From NCBI RefSeq assembly GCF_000296215.2, contig NZ_CP013949.1, positions 5,635,501 to 5,699,500 on the forward strand: a stretch of DNA of 64,000 nt. The letters are read 5' to 3'. A program made the translations under genes and the position numbers. Shown here one piece after another: positions 31,507 through 41,041 of the stretch (positions are counted from its first letter, which is position 1; the number at the start of each line of letters is the position of its first letter). The DNA comes from Bradyrhizobium sp. CCGE-LA001 (lineage in GTDB: Bacteria; Pseudomonadota; Alphaproteobacteria; Rhizobiales; Xanthobacteraceae). The notes beneath the pieces were generated by a model, which ran no database searches, was not told the DNA's origin, and worked only from the letters and a program-made list of their open reading frames with translations.

Positions 31507-33347
31507 TCAGATCGCGCGCAGCCCATCCTTGGGCATTTCCCGGATCAGCGCGTCGATGTCGCTCTGCTCCAGGGTTTCCTTCTCCAGCAGCTTCTTGGCG
31601 GCGCGGTCCAGGATCGGCCGCCGTGTGTTCAAAATGCCCTGGGTGCGCTGAAAGACCTGGTCGACGATCGTCTTCACCTCGCGGTCGACCGCCGCTGCGG
31701 TCTCCTCCGCATAGTCGCGATCGCGGCCTGGAAAGGGGCGGTCCGCGCCTGCCAGGAAGTTGCCGGGGTCGCGCTCATAGGCGACGCTGCCGAGTTTCTC
31801 GGACATGCCGTAACGCGTCACCATGCTGCGCGCGATGTCGGTCACCCGGCGCAGATCGTCGGCCGCGCCCGTGGACAAATGCCCGAACACGATCAACTCG
31901 GCCGCGCGGCCGCCGAGCAGAACCGCCATCTTGTTTTCGAGCTCTTCCTTCGTCATCAGGAACCGGTCCTCGATCGGCCTCTGAATAGTGTAGCCGAGTG
32001 CGCCCACCCCGCGCGGGATGATCGAGACCTTGTGTACGGGGTCGGTGCCGGGCAGCGAGAGCGCGACCAAAGCGTGCCCCATCTCGTGATAGGCGACGAT
32101 CTCACGCTCCTTGGCGTTGAGCAGGCGGTTGCGCTTCTCGAGGCCGGCGATCATGCGCTCGACCGCATTGTTGAAGTCGCTCATGCTCACCGCCTCGGCC
32201 CCGCGTCGCGTTGCCAGCAGCGCGGCTTCGTTGACGAGATTGGCAAGGTCCGCGCCGGTGAAGTCCGGCGTCAGTGCTGCGACCGTCTCGGCCTCCACGT
32301 GCTCGGCCAGACGCACCTTCTTCATGTGGACCTTGAGGATCTCGATACGACCCCGCTTGTCGGGACGATCGACCAGCACCTGCCGGTCGAAGCGGCCGGC
32401 TCGGAGCAGGGCCGGGTCGAGGATTTCCGGCCTGTTGGTAGCGGCGAGGATGACGAGACCGGAGCGCGAATCGAAGCCGTCGAGCTCGACGAGCAGCTGG
32501 TTGAGTGTTTGCTCCTTCTCGTCGTGGCCGCCGGCGAAGGGGCCGATGCCGCGGGCGCGGCCGAGGGCGTCGAGCTCGTCGATGAAGATGATGGCAGGCG
32601 CCTTCTCATGGGCCTGCTTGAACAGGTCCCGCACCCGCGCGGCGCCGACGCCGACGAACATCTCGACGAACTCCGAACCCGAGATCGAGAAGAACGGCAC
32701 TCTGGCCTCGCCGGCGACGGCCTTGGCCAGCAGGGTCTTGCCCGTGCCCGGCGGCCCCACCAGCAGCACGCCCTTCGGCATGCGGCCGCCGAGCCGGCCG
32801 TAGTCAGTCGGGTTCGTCAGAAATCGACCACCTCGCGAAGCTCGTCCTTGGCTTCGTCGACCCCGGCGACGTCGGCAAAGGTGACGCCGGTATTGGACTC
32901 GACATAGACCTTGGCCTTGCTCTTGCCGATCGCCATCAGCCCGCCGCCTATCCCGCCGCCTTCGGCCATGCGGCGGCCGATGTACCACCAGATTCCGAAG
33001 AACAGCAGCACGGGCATGACCCATGACAGGAGGTCGCGGAGAAACGTGCTCTCGATCTGCCCGGTGAACCGGACGTTGTGTTTCTCCAGCTCCTGCGCGA
33101 CGTCCTGGTCGACGCGCGTGGTGACGAATTGCTTCTGGCCGCCGGACAGCGGCTCCTTCAGCGTGCCCTGCAGCGTCCGGTCGGAAATGCCGACGGACTC
33201 GACTTTCCCCTGACGCAGCAATTGCTGATATTCGCTGTAGGGGATCACGGCGATTTGGCTGGCCGTCGAGATCAATTGCTGGATGAGGAAGACCGCGAAG
33301 ATTGCGGCAAGGGCATAGCCGAGATTGAAGCGGACATTCTTGTTCAT
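31507..33347 (-). pseudogene. ftsH: FtsH ATP-dependent zinc metalloprotease, split by a one-base frameshift
   Basis: Two overlapping frames together give a full-length FtsH of about 613 residues. The N-terminal part (33347 to about 32820) has a membrane helix at residues 8-26, a periplasmic domain and a second helix (DLLSWVMPVLLFFGIWWYI), and stops right after DELREVVDF. The other frame continues exactly where homologues do, LTNPTDYGRLGGRMPKGVL, with Walker A GPPGTGKT, Walker B IIFIDELDA, the second region of homology and the zinc site HEMGH. One missing base in GATTTCTGACG (expected GATTTCCTGACG) explains it. Could be a sequencing error, a true mutation or recoding. The AAA core alone keeps a frame but has no plausible start of its own. 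Confidence 0.85.
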
Positions 33348-33514
33348 GCGAGCAGGTCCGATGTTGTTGCGCCACCGGGGCATGTCGAGGCGCATGTTGC
33401 GCACGCGATTGGGCCCGGGACGCGTCCGGACCTGCGTTGTAGCGAAGGAAACCTTTCCCTCCGGCCCTGTTCCTGGCGCCCGTAACGCGTCGATCACGTT
33501 TGCAGGGCAGCGAT

Positions 33515-33539
33515 AAGGCCCGGCCAAAGACCGGGCCTT
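33515..33539 (-). terminator. Rho-independent-like terminator
   Basis: AAGGCCCGG, seven bases, CCGGGCCTT: nine-base perfect stem six bases after the stop of the leftward gene at 33546. The T-run is short. Confidence 0.65.
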
Positions 33540-33545
33540 AAGCGA

Positions 33546-33827
33546 TTACCAGGCGTACCAGTAGGGGTCGACCGGCGGATAATAGCGAACGCTCCGATAA
33601 TATCGGGGTCCGTAATAATACCTGGGTGGACCATAGACCGGCGCATAATAGACCGGCGGCGCCGCAGCGGCGGCCAGCGCTCCGGTGAACAGACCCAGGG
33701 CAACAGCCGGGCCGATGCCGGGCCCGCCCCAGTGATGATGATGGCCTCGCCAGTGAGCCGAAGCCGGCGCAATCGTTCCGATGAGGAGCGTTGCTGCCGC
33801 GGCGATTGCAAAAGCAAGCTTTCTCAT
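33546..33827 (-). CDS. Exported Tyr/Pro-rich small protein
   Basis: 93 residues, ATG at 33827 with GAGGGAAG upstream. Residues 1-24 are a Sec signal peptide ending APASA-HW. The mature part has a His cluster (GHHHH), a short hydrophobic glycine-rich stretch (AVALGLFTGALAAAAA) and a tail of Tyr-Pro-Arg repeats (APVYGPPRYYYGPRYYR). Such proteins are common envelope-associated proteins of unknown function in Bradyrhizobium. Similar in style to the gene at 34720. Confidence 0.75.
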   Translation of the reverse strand: MRKLAFAIAAAATLLIGTIAPASAHWRGHHHHWGGPGIGPAVALGLFTGALAAAAAPPVYYAPVYGPPRYYYGPRYYRSVRYYPPVDPYWYAW

Positions 33828-34719
33828 GTGACTTCCCTCGAATACGGCCCGCAATGAACGCGGGCTCTTCCATCCTCTGTATGAGTTTCGTTTCGCCGGA
33901 CACCGCCCGGCAGCGTCTGAAATTAGGATTTGCGGCGACGACTTCAAGTCTCGAACGCCGTTCGCGCACTGGAGGGCAGATAGACCGTGTCGATCGAAGG
34001 CGAGCTTCTCACGCCTATGCGATGAATGCCTCCTGGCACGTGCGAGCAGGTGGCCGAGGAAGTTGCGCCAATTCCGCTCTGGCCCTTGGCTGACTAATGG
34101 ATGGCCCATCAGTGACGGCTTTCGTTGACGGCTCCTATGTGAAACCAGGGCCTATTGGGGCCCAGCAGTTCGAGCAGGCCGTTGAGTCATCGGCGGCTGC
34201 CGGATAAATGCTTTAGTTTTCCGTCGGTTAAGAGCCCTCTGTCGACCGCAGAAAGCGCTTGCGGAAAGGACCACACGGTTTTGCCGTACGCACGGCCCGC
34301 CATTTCGCCGCAGTATTCCCGGGCTCCGTCGACAGAGCCGGAAACTTACAGGCGAGACAAAGCCTAGTAGCGCCGTTCGTCCGCGCGATGCCTCAGGGCT
34401 CACGGAGAGCAATCCGCCCTGCCCCTGGCTTTCGCGCCCGACGCTGCTGCGTCCACCGCAAACCCGGCTCTGCGATCACGCGACAACATGACCGCCCCTC
34501 TAGATGAGCCGGGATGCGAACCACATACGACGAATCCGAATTTCGGTAAAGTGGAATATTTTTGCGCGTTGGAATTGACAGGGGCGACACAGGACTGCAG
34601 GGGTTCAGACGCAATCAAAAAGGGCGGCGCAAAGCGCCACCCCGTTGCAAACCACAAGCGCATCTGACCGATGGAAACCGATCCGCGCGGCATGAACCGG
34701 CCGTTTGATACGGCCAGTG
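33828..34719. other. Long stretch without a convincing gene
   Basis: About 890 bases. A 36-codon rightward frame at 34097-34207 has protein-like composition (DGPSVTAFVDGSYVKPGPI) but no ribosome site. No repeats or strong hairpins stand out. Confidence 0.4.
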
Positions 34720-35118
34720 TCAGTAGCCCGGATCGTAATAATAAGGACTGCCGCCGTAATAGCCGGGGCCGCCGTAGTAAGGACGCGGGCCATAGCCACC
34801 ATAGTAGTAGCGGTTCTCGTAATAGTCGCGGCGCCGCTGCTCGGCGATCACCCCGCCGATAATGCCCGCCGCAGCGCCCATGAAGGCGAGGCCTGCTGCA
34901 TTGGGCCCGCGCCGATGGTAGTGGCGACGACGGGCAGCGCTGAAATCGGTAACGGTGGCGGAGGCCTGGGCCGCAGCAGCCTTTGCGGACACCGCCGGGC
35001 TCGAACCCGAAGATGCCGCGGATGAGGGGGACACCGCGCTTGCGAGCAGCGCCAGGCCTGCGAACGCAGCCAAGACCGTGTTGCGTCCGGCCGCGGAAAT
35101 CATCGGTCCATCACTCAT
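34720..35118 (-). CDS. Exported glycine-zipper/Tyr-Gly-rich protein
   Basis: 132 residues from the ATG at 35118 with AGAGGAAG upstream. A signal peptide covers about residues 1-40 (NTVLAAFAGLALLASAVSPS). Near residue 85 a glycine-zipper-like helix (LAFMGAAAGIIGGVIAEQR) could insert in a membrane. The C-terminus is Tyr/Gly/Pro-rich with repeated YYGG units. Likely an outer-membrane or periplasmic structural protein; function unknown. Confidence 0.75.
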   Translation of the reverse strand: MSDGPMISAAGRNTVLAAFAGLALLASAVSPSSAASSGSSPAVSAKAAAAQASATVTDFSAARRRHYHRRGPNAAGLAFMGAAAGIIGGVIAEQRRRDYYENRYYYGGYGPRPYYGGPGYYGGSPYYYDPGY

Positions 35119-35407
35119 CTCGATCTTCCTCTGTTCTGGCTCAAAACATATGTAGGCAAACAGTGCGTAACGCGCAAACCACTGAAATGGTTTCCTGATC
35201 GCGGCGTTCTGCCACGCTTCGAACGATTGTAAACCGAACAACCAGATCCAGCTTGAACCATCCAACCTGAGCGGTTAATGAACAGCCGCGCCGTTTTCGG
35301 TCGCCGTAAGCGTTTCACGTGAACCAACGCATCAACCGACGCCGTCGGGATCGATGCCATTTCCAGGGTTCACCGTGCTCGACGCGTCCTTTCCTCGAAG
35401 AAATCAG

Positions 35408-35659
35408 ATGATTGCGGTTCGCAAACTGCCGGCGCGCTACGCGCCGATCGTGATGCCCTTTGTACTGTCCATCCTCATGACGGCTGTGGTGTCGGTCATT
35501 TCCACGCTCCGAAGCCTAGGGGCAACGCCGGCGTTCCTGGCGACCTGGCCCGGCGCTTGGGCGTTGTCGTGGCTCGTCGCCTTTCCGACGCTGCTGATGG
35601 TGCTGCCGCTGGTCCGCCGGATCGTGGCCTGCCTCGTCGCGGCCCCGCCCGGCCGATAG
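35408..35659 (+). CDS. DUF2798 two-helix membrane protein
   Basis: 83 residues from the ATG at 35408. The family pattern is visible: YAPIVMPFVLSILMTAVVS, then TWPGAWALSWLVAFPTLLM and VLPLVRRIV. Two transmembrane helices with both ends probably cytoplasmic. DUF2798 proteins are widespread small inner-membrane proteins with no known function. Stands alone; the intergenic palindrome at 35719 follows. Confidence 0.8.
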   Translation: MIAVRKLPARYAPIVMPFVLSILMTAVVSVISTLRSLGATPAFLATWPGAWALSWLVAFPTLLMVLPLVRRIVACLVAAPPGR

Positions 35660-35718
35660 AACACGCCTAAAGCACGATGAGATGGGACGGTCATCATCGC
35701 GCTTTGGGTTGTTGTTTC

Positions 35719-35765
35719 AGCATGATCTCTTCGGAAAACCGCTTCACAATTTTCCGGATCATGCT
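35719..35765. repeat. Rhizobiales-type palindromic intergenic repeat
   Basis: Perfect terminal inverted repeat AGCATGATC (35719-35727) and GATCATGCT (35757-35765). An inner pair CGGAAAA/TTTTCCG flanks a centre CCGCTTCACAA. I recognise this block as a highly repeated intergenic element of Bradyrhizobium and relatives. It ends one base before the channel gene's stop codon and could also act as its terminator. Confidence 0.8.
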
Positions 35766-37553
35766 CTAGGACAGCGACCCCAGCACGCCGCGCGTCGCCT
35801 TGTCGATCTCCTCGACATAGCGGCGCCGGGCGAAATTCTCGGTGAGGAAGCCGACCACCTTGCGGCTGTCGGTGGAATCGACCACCGCCAGCATCTCGGC
35901 CTCGGCCTCGTCGAACACCGCCATGGCCGACTTCACGTTCATTTCCGGGATCAGCACGATGTCGATCAGGCGCGCCAGCTCGATCACCTGGATGTCGTCG
36001 GCGATGGTGTCGAGGTCGTTGGAGAACAAATCGGGCAGCAGGACGAGGCCGACATATTCGTCGGCATTGTTGACGATGACGATCCCCGGCCGCGAGCCCA
36101 GCGCGAATTCGCGGCGCGCGGCGGCGATCGTCGTGGTCGACGGCACCTTGCCGACGTCGGAGCGCATCAAGCGCTCGACGGTGAGGTTGCGCAGCCAGCC
36201 GACGTCGTTGGCGCTGCGGATGGTCTCGCCGCGCAGATGCAGGCGCCAGGTCGAGAAAGAGTGGCCGAACATGAAGCGGACGCAGATCGAGGTGACGATA
36301 CAGCCGGCCAGCACCACGGCGGTGACGTCGACGTTGCGGGTCATCTCCAGCACGAGGAACGACATCGTGAGCGGACCGCCGACGACGGCGACGCCGAGCG
36401 TCGCCATGCCGGTCAGCATCGCGACCAGCGGATCGATCGCGAAGTTCGGACTGATCAGAAGCAGTACCGCCGCAAAGAACTTCCCGATCAGGCTGCCGAC
36501 GAACAGCGAGGCGAAGAACAGGCCGCCGCGAAAGCCCGAGGCGAGCGACACCAGGCAGGCCGTCACCTTCAACGCGATGATTAGTGCGATCAGGCCGATC
36601 GTCATGTCATTGAAGAGGTCGAGCACCATCGCGCCGTGGCCGGCTGCCAGGACCTGCGGCGTGATGATCGCGAAGCTGCCGACGATGAGGCCGCCGATCA
36701 CCGGACGCAGCCAGACCGGCATCCAGACGAACAGGCGCTCGAACATCGGCGAGGAGCGCATCACGGCGATGCCGACACCGCTGGTGATGAGCGCAAGGCC
36801 GATGAGTGCCAGGTACTGCTCGACGCCGACGGCGCTGACCTTCGGGATCTCCAGCGAATAAGGCGCGCCGCCGAGCCATTGCGCCGTCAAGGCGCCCGCC
36901 AGCGAAGCCGCCAGGATCGGCGCGGCGCTGCCGACCGCATAGACGCCGACGATGAGCTCGCAGGCATAGAAGGCCCCGGTGATCGGCGCGCCGAACGCCG
37001 CCGCGATCGCGGCGGCAGCGCCACAGCCGACCATCAGGCGCAGATCGTTGCGTCGAAGATTGAAGAACTTGCCGAGCAGCGAAGCGATGCCCGAGCCGAT
37101 CTGGGTATAGCCGGCCTCGAGACCGACCGAGGCGCCGCAGCCGTTGGAGATCAGGGTCTGGCTCGACACCACCACACTGTCCCGCATCGACAGATTGCCG
37201 CCGCGGAGCGCATTCGCCTCGATCGGATCGACCGCGTTCGAGATCTTCATGCGCCGCCGCGACCATTCCATGATGCCGAGCGAGAGCCCCCCCAGCGCAG
37301 GCGCGATCAGCGCTGCCCACGGACTGACGCTCTCGTGAGCCGACAGGTGGACATCGATGGGAATGCCGTAGATCACCACATGCGCGAGCTGGGCAAGCTT
37401 GGCCATCAGCGTCACGACTGCACCCGCGAGCGTGCCGATGACGAGCGCGAGCGGGATCAAGTAGAACTCGTTGCTGCGCAGCAGGGCGCGCAGTCGAACC
37501 ATGATACGGTTCGTTCCCTTGCGATCGACGAGATGCCTGATCCGCACGAACAC
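35766..37553 (-). CDS. CLC-family chloride channel/transporter with CBS domains
   Basis: 595 residues from a GTG at 37553; an ATG at 37502 is a good alternative. Residues about 30-420 hold the CLC fold with many helices. The selectivity-filter region appears as SNGCGASVGLEAGYTQIGS rather than the classical GREGP form, and SGFRGGLFFASLFVGSLIG matches the GxFxP-type loop. The last 130 residues are a CBS pair (LTVERLMRSDVGKVPSTTT, EMLAVVDSTDSRKVVGFLT). CLC proteins move chloride or other anions, some in exchange for protons; transport mode cannot be told, since the usual gating-glutamate motif is altered. It begins 12 bases after the aldolase gene, so co-transcribed. Confidence 0.9.
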   Translation of the reverse strand: MFVRIRHLVDRKGTNRIMVRLRALLRSNEFYLIPLALVIGTLAGAVVTLMAKLAQLAHVVIYGIPIDVHLSAHESVSPWAALIAPALGGLSLGIMEWSRRRMKISNAVDPIEANALRGGNLSMRDSVVVSSQTLISNGCGASVGLEAGYTQIGSGIASLLGKFFNLRRNDLRLMVGCGAAAAIAAAFGAPITGAFYACELIVGVYAVGSAAPILAASLAGALTAQWLGGAPYSLEIPKVSAVGVEQYLALIGLALITSGVGIAVMRSSPMFERLFVWMPVWLRPVIGGLIVGSFAIITPQVLAAGHGAMVLDLFNDMTIGLIALIIALKVTACLVSLASGFRGGLFFASLFVGSLIGKFFAAVLLLISPNFAIDPLVAMLTGMATLGVAVVGGPLTMSFLVLEMTRNVDVTAVVLAGCIVTSICVRFMFGHSFSTWRLHLRGETIRSANDVGWLRNLTVERLMRSDVGKVPSTTTIAAARREFALGSRPGIVIVNNADEYVGLVLLPDLFSNDLDTIADDIQVIELARLIDIVLIPEMNVKSAMAVFDEAEAEMLAVVDSTDSRKVVGFLTENFARRRYVEEIDKATRGVLGSLS

Positions 37554-37565
37554 CTTCTGTCCGTC

Positions 37566-38219
37566 CTACCCTTCCGACAGGCCGTAGCCGGCCATGCGCT
37601 GGCGGACCCGCTCGATCTCCTCGCTGGAGAGCAGCGGCGGTTGTCCGATCTGGAGGCAGCCGTGATATTGCCGCGCCAGCGTCTCGATCTCGACGGCGAG
37701 CCACATCGCCTTGTCCAGCGTCTTGCCGATCGCGATCATTCCGTGGTGGTCGAGCAGGCAGGCAAGCCGGCCCTCCAGCGCCCGCACCGCGTGCTCGGAC
37801 AGCTCCACCGTGCCGAACGTGGCATAGGGCGCGCAGCGGATGGTGTCGCCACCGGCGGCCGCGATCATGTAGTGCACGGGCGGGATCTCCATGCCCATGA
37901 TCGCCAGGATGGTGCAATAGGTCGGATGGGCGTGGACGACGGCATTGACGTCGGGCCGCGATTTCAGGATGTCGCGATGAAAACGCCACTCGCTCGACGG
38001 CTTGCGATCGGGGGCATGGGAGCCGTCCATCGCCATGAACACGATCTGGTCGGGCGTCATGGCGTCATAGGGCACGCTGGTCGGGGTGACCAGAAGCCCG
38101 TCCGCATGTCGGACGCTGATATTGCCCGAGGTACCCTGGTTGATGCCGAGCGCGTTCATGCGGCGGCAGGCGTCGATGACGGCCTGTCTCTTGGCGAGCT
38201 CGTCCTTTGTCATCGACAT
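37566..38219 (-). CDS. Class II aldolase/adducin-family protein (FucA-like)
   Basis: 217 residues, the usual length. NQGTSGNISVRHADGLLVTP is the phosphate-binding N-terminal signature. The zinc site is visible in AVVHAHPTYCTILA (His-x-His) and LLDHHGMIAIGKTLDKA, with the catalytic Glu expected near SSEWRFHRDIL. Known members are L-fuculose-1-phosphate and L-ribulose-phosphate aldolases or epimerases, and several decarboxylases; the substrate here is not evident. First gene of a two-gene unit with the CLC channel. Confidence 0.85.
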   Translation of the reverse strand: MSMTKDELAKRQAVIDACRRMNALGINQGTSGNISVRHADGLLVTPTSVPYDAMTPDQIVFMAMDGSHAPDRKPSSEWRFHRDILKSRPDVNAVVHAHPTYCTILAIMGMEIPPVHYMIAAAGGDTIRCAPYATFGTVELSEHAVRALEGRLACLLDHHGMIAIGKTLDKAMWLAVEIETLARQYHGCLQIGQPPLLSSEEIERVRQRMAGYGLSEG

Positions 38220-38386
38220 CTGGATTTTTCTCGGCTTCTTGGCGATGGACGTTTGTCAGAGGGGAAGTACGTCAAAGCCATGCGGCAGTGCAAGCGAAAG
38301 CGACCCGATCACGCGCGATCTTGCCGAGGGACCGGCCACCTCTCGAAATGGAATGTAAAATCAACAAATTACCAGATTGTCGCAGC

Positions 38387-38705
38387 TTACGGCAGGCTCG
38401 CCCGGACGGCCGCAATCCCCTTGATGGCGAACTGCACCGAATAGGCGGCGAGCAGCATGCCGAGCACGCGCGAGAGCACGGCGTTTCCGGTGCGCCCCAG
38501 GGTGCGCGCGATCAGGCCCGCTGAGACGAAGCACAGCATGCAGAGCAGGCAAACCGAGAGCACCACCGCGATGATGATCGCAAGCTTCGCGCCATAGCCG
38601 GCATCCCCCGACAGCAGCAGCGTGGTCGCGATCGCGCCGGGGGCCGGCCATCATCGGAATGGCGAGCGGAAACACCGCGACGTCGGAGGGCGCGAGGCGC
38701 CATAA
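38387..38705 (-). pseudogene. 3' fragment of a MarC-family membrane protein, frameshifted
   Basis: The fragment starts abruptly at LAPSDVAVFPLAIPMMAGP, which is internal to MarC. After one extra C in a five-C run (38639-38643) the correct frame continues in another phase: GPGAIATTLLLSGDAGYGA, then helices to GIAAVRASLP and a stop at 38387-38389. About the first half of the gene is missing. MarC proteins are multi-pass inner-membrane proteins of uncertain function. The truncation point adjoins the chimeric N-terminus of the next rightward gene, suggesting a deletion junction. Confidence 0.8.
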
Positions 38706-38773
38706 CAAAAGTTAAACGCTCGTGCTCGGAAAGACATCAAGCCGCTCGCCACCCGAGCAACCATTCGTGCTGA

Positions 38774-39769
38774 TTGCCGTTTGCAAGAGCATCAACGTCC
38801 GAACAGAAGCGGCCAAGACAATTGCACGAACCCCGTTCCAGAATTGATCCGCACGATCCGATTGCCTGCAGCCACTGGGCGCTTCGATTAGGGACAAACG
38901 TCCGAGAACTCAAGGCTGCGATCCATCAATTCGGGAGCGCCGCCGATGCCGTCGCGTACGGCCTCGAGCAATGGCGGCGTAGCGGCTCGCGTGGACAGTG
39001 GCAAGGCCGCAGCGGCGCACCGCAGGTCGGCATCCTCTCCGATTCCATGGTCGCGCGCGGAGAGCAGCTCGCTTCTGTCTCCCTCGTCTGCGTCAATGCC
39101 GTCGGCCTCGTCGCCGGCGCCGTGCCGCGGATTCTGCCCGCGACGCCGGAAGCCGATATCGATGCCTATCTCGATGGCCTCCACGGCCTTTTCGTCGGCG
39201 GCGGTCAGACCAACGTTCATCCCTCCCGTTACGGGCAAACAGTCGACGAGAAGCGCGACGGCCCGTTCGATGAATTCCGCGACGAGATCGCCCTGCGCCT
39301 GATCCCGCGCGCGCTGGCGCGGGGCATCCCCGCTCTCTTCATCTGCCGCGGTATCCAGGAGCTGAACGTCGCCTTCGGCGGCACGCTAGTGAAAGAGCCG
39401 GATGATCTGCCCGAGGACAGGCGCCACGGCACGCCTGAGGCCGATAATGAGGACGCCCGCTATCGGTTGCGGCAAAATCTCACGCTGCGGAAGGGCGGTC
39501 TCCTGCACGGGATATGCGGCGCGGACACCATCACCGTGAATTCGCTGCACAGCTTTCTGATCGGCGATCTGGCGCCGGGTCTCGTGGCGGAAGCCGTCGC
39601 CGAGGACGGCGCGATCGAGGCGGTCAGTGTCGATGGCGCGGGCGCGTTCGCGCTCGGCACGCTGTTTCATCCTGATTATTGGGCAAGCACGGACCATGCG
39701 TCGGCCCGCATCCTCTCTTCATTCGGAGACGCGGTCCGCCAGCAAGCCAAGACGCAAGGGGCAGCTTAA
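38774..39769 (+). CDS. Class I glutamine amidotransferase-like peptidase C26, with odd N-terminal extension
   Basis: The peptidase C26 domain begins at about codon 84 (APQVGILSDSMVARGEQLA) and is complete: the nucleophile elbow PALFICRGIQELNVAFGG with Cys, and the His region GTLFHPDYWAS with His and following Glu replaced by Tyr. Members hydrolyse gamma-glutamyl bonds, for example gamma-glutamyl-GABA in putrescine use. The first 80 codons have no ATG; the only early start is a TTG at 38774. They contain RIDPHDPIACSHWALRLGT and LKAAIHQFGSAADAVA, resembling DUF3606. The frame thus looks like a fusion made by rearrangement, and true translation initiation is unclear. Five bases upstream of the carboxylate-amine ligase gene. 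Confidence 0.75.
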   Translation: MPFARASTSEQKRPRQLHEPRSRIDPHDPIACSHWALRLGTNVRELKAAIHQFGSAADAVAYGLEQWRRSGSRGQWQGRSGAPQVGILSDSMVARGEQLASVSLVCVNAVGLVAGAVPRILPATPEADIDAYLDGLHGLFVGGGQTNVHPSRYGQTVDEKRDGPFDEFRDEIALRLIPRALARGIPALFICRGIQELNVAFGGTLVKEPDDLPEDRRHGTPEADNEDARYRLRQNLTLRKGGLLHGICGADTITVNSLHSFLIGDLAPGLVAEAVAEDGAIEAVSVDGAGAFALGTLFHPDYWASTDHASARILSSFGDAVRQQAKTQGAA

Positions 39770-39773
39770 AGCC

Positions 39774-40961
39774 ATGCACCGCTACCGCTTCGGGATCGAG
39801 GAAGAATATTTTCTGGTCAATCGCCAATCCGCAGCCCCACGGTCCGAACTGCCCAAGCCTTACATGGCAGCGGCTCAGAAACGCCTCGGAGAACGGCTGA
39901 CCACCGAAATCCTGCAATCCCAGATCGAGGTGGCGACCCCGCCTCTGGCATCTTCGGCCGATGCGATCGCCGAGCTCGCGCGCTACCGCTCGGTTCTCGC
40001 CGAGGTCGGCAAGGAGCACGGGGTCGGCATCATCGCTGCCGGAACGCATCCGCTGGCCCAGCCGCAGCAGCAACGCATGACGCGCAAGCGCCGCTACAGC
40101 AAGGTCATCAACGACCTCGGAATGGTCGGCCTCGGCAACCCCATCAGCGGACTGCACGTGCACGTCGAGGTGCCTGAGCCGGACCTGCGCGTCGAGATCA
40201 TGCACCGCCTGGTGCCCTTCCTGCCACTGCTGCTGGCACTGTCGACCTCCTCGCCATTCTGGTGCGGCTACCCCACGGGATTGCTGGGATACCGCAATGC
40301 CGCCAATGACGCCCTGCCCCGCACCGGTTTCCCGGAGATGTTTCGCGACCTTGCCGAATACGAGACCTATGTGAAGACATTGGTCGGCGCCGGCATCGTC
40401 CCCAACGCCACTTATGTCTGGTGGGCGCTACGGCCTTCGCTCCAGCATCCCACGCTCGAACTGCGCATCACGGATTGCTGCACGGCCATTGCAGACTCGG
40501 TGGGGATCGCCGCGCTGTTCCGCGCGCTGGTCCGGCACGTCATCCACCATCCCGATCTGAACGCCACCTATTCGGCCGTGCACCGCGCGCTGATCGAGGA
40601 GAACCGCTGGCGCGCCCAGCGCTATGGAACCGATGGCACCTATATCGATCTCATGTCGTTCGAGCCGATTTCATTTCGCAGCTGGCTCGAGGCGGTGATC
40701 GCCATGCTGGCGCCCGATATCGCGCATCTCGGCATCGAGGACGATGTCCAGCATCTCAAGACCATCCCGAAACGCGGCACGTCGGCGCATCTTCAGCTCG
40801 AATATTTCCGTGGCCTGCGCAAATTCGGTCGGTCGCCGCGCGAAGCGATCGCTGACGTGACGAAATGGCTGCGGACCTCGACCGAAGCGGGCGACTTCAC
40901 CGCCCGGGGCGGAGAGCCGAGGGGCGCACCTGCTCGACAGCCCCTGCCGGATCTCGCCTGA
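39774..40961 (+). CDS. Carboxylate-amine ligase, YbdK/GCS2 family
   Basis: 395 residues starting MHRYRFGIEEEYFLVNRQS, the first signature of glutamate-cysteine ligase type 2 proteins. Other blocks: QSQIEVATPPLASSADAIA, GLHVHVEVPEP, WWALRPSLQHPTLELRITD. These enzymes join glutamate or another carboxylate to an amine using ATP; E. coli YbdK has weak gamma-glutamylcysteine activity. Being five bases after a gamma-glutamyl hydrolase-like gene suggests a paired synthesis/hydrolysis of a gamma-glutamyl compound. The C-terminal 30 residues are Pro/Gly/Arg-rich and nonconserved in look. Confidence 0.9.
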   Translation: MHRYRFGIEEEYFLVNRQSAAPRSELPKPYMAAAQKRLGERLTTEILQSQIEVATPPLASSADAIAELARYRSVLAEVGKEHGVGIIAAGTHPLAQPQQQRMTRKRRYSKVINDLGMVGLGNPISGLHVHVEVPEPDLRVEIMHRLVPFLPLLLALSTSSPFWCGYPTGLLGYRNAANDALPRTGFPEMFRDLAEYETYVKTLVGAGIVPNATYVWWALRPSLQHPTLELRITDCCTAIADSVGIAALFRALVRHVIHHPDLNATYSAVHRALIEENRWRAQRYGTDGTYIDLMSFEPISFRSWLEAVIAMLAPDIAHLGIEDDVQHLKTIPKRGTSAHLQLEYFRGLRKFGRSPREAIADVTKWLRTSTEAGDFTARGGEPRGAPARQPLPDLA

Positions 40962-41041
40962 CGTGCCAGAGGCGGCCGCGTGGAACGAGGTTTCGGCAGC
41001 CGACTTAGGTCATCAGAGATAGACATCCGTGGAGACTGACT

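Noticed and set aside
31270..32907. 545-codon rightward frame opposite ftsH
   Set aside because: Antisense to the AAA and protease domains of FtsH and without recognisable sequence.
36636..38444. 602-codon rightward open frame opposite the CLC channel and aldolase genes
   Set aside because: It is antisense to two recognisable genes, rich in Arg, Asp and His, and has no family resemblance; typical of high-GC antisense frames.
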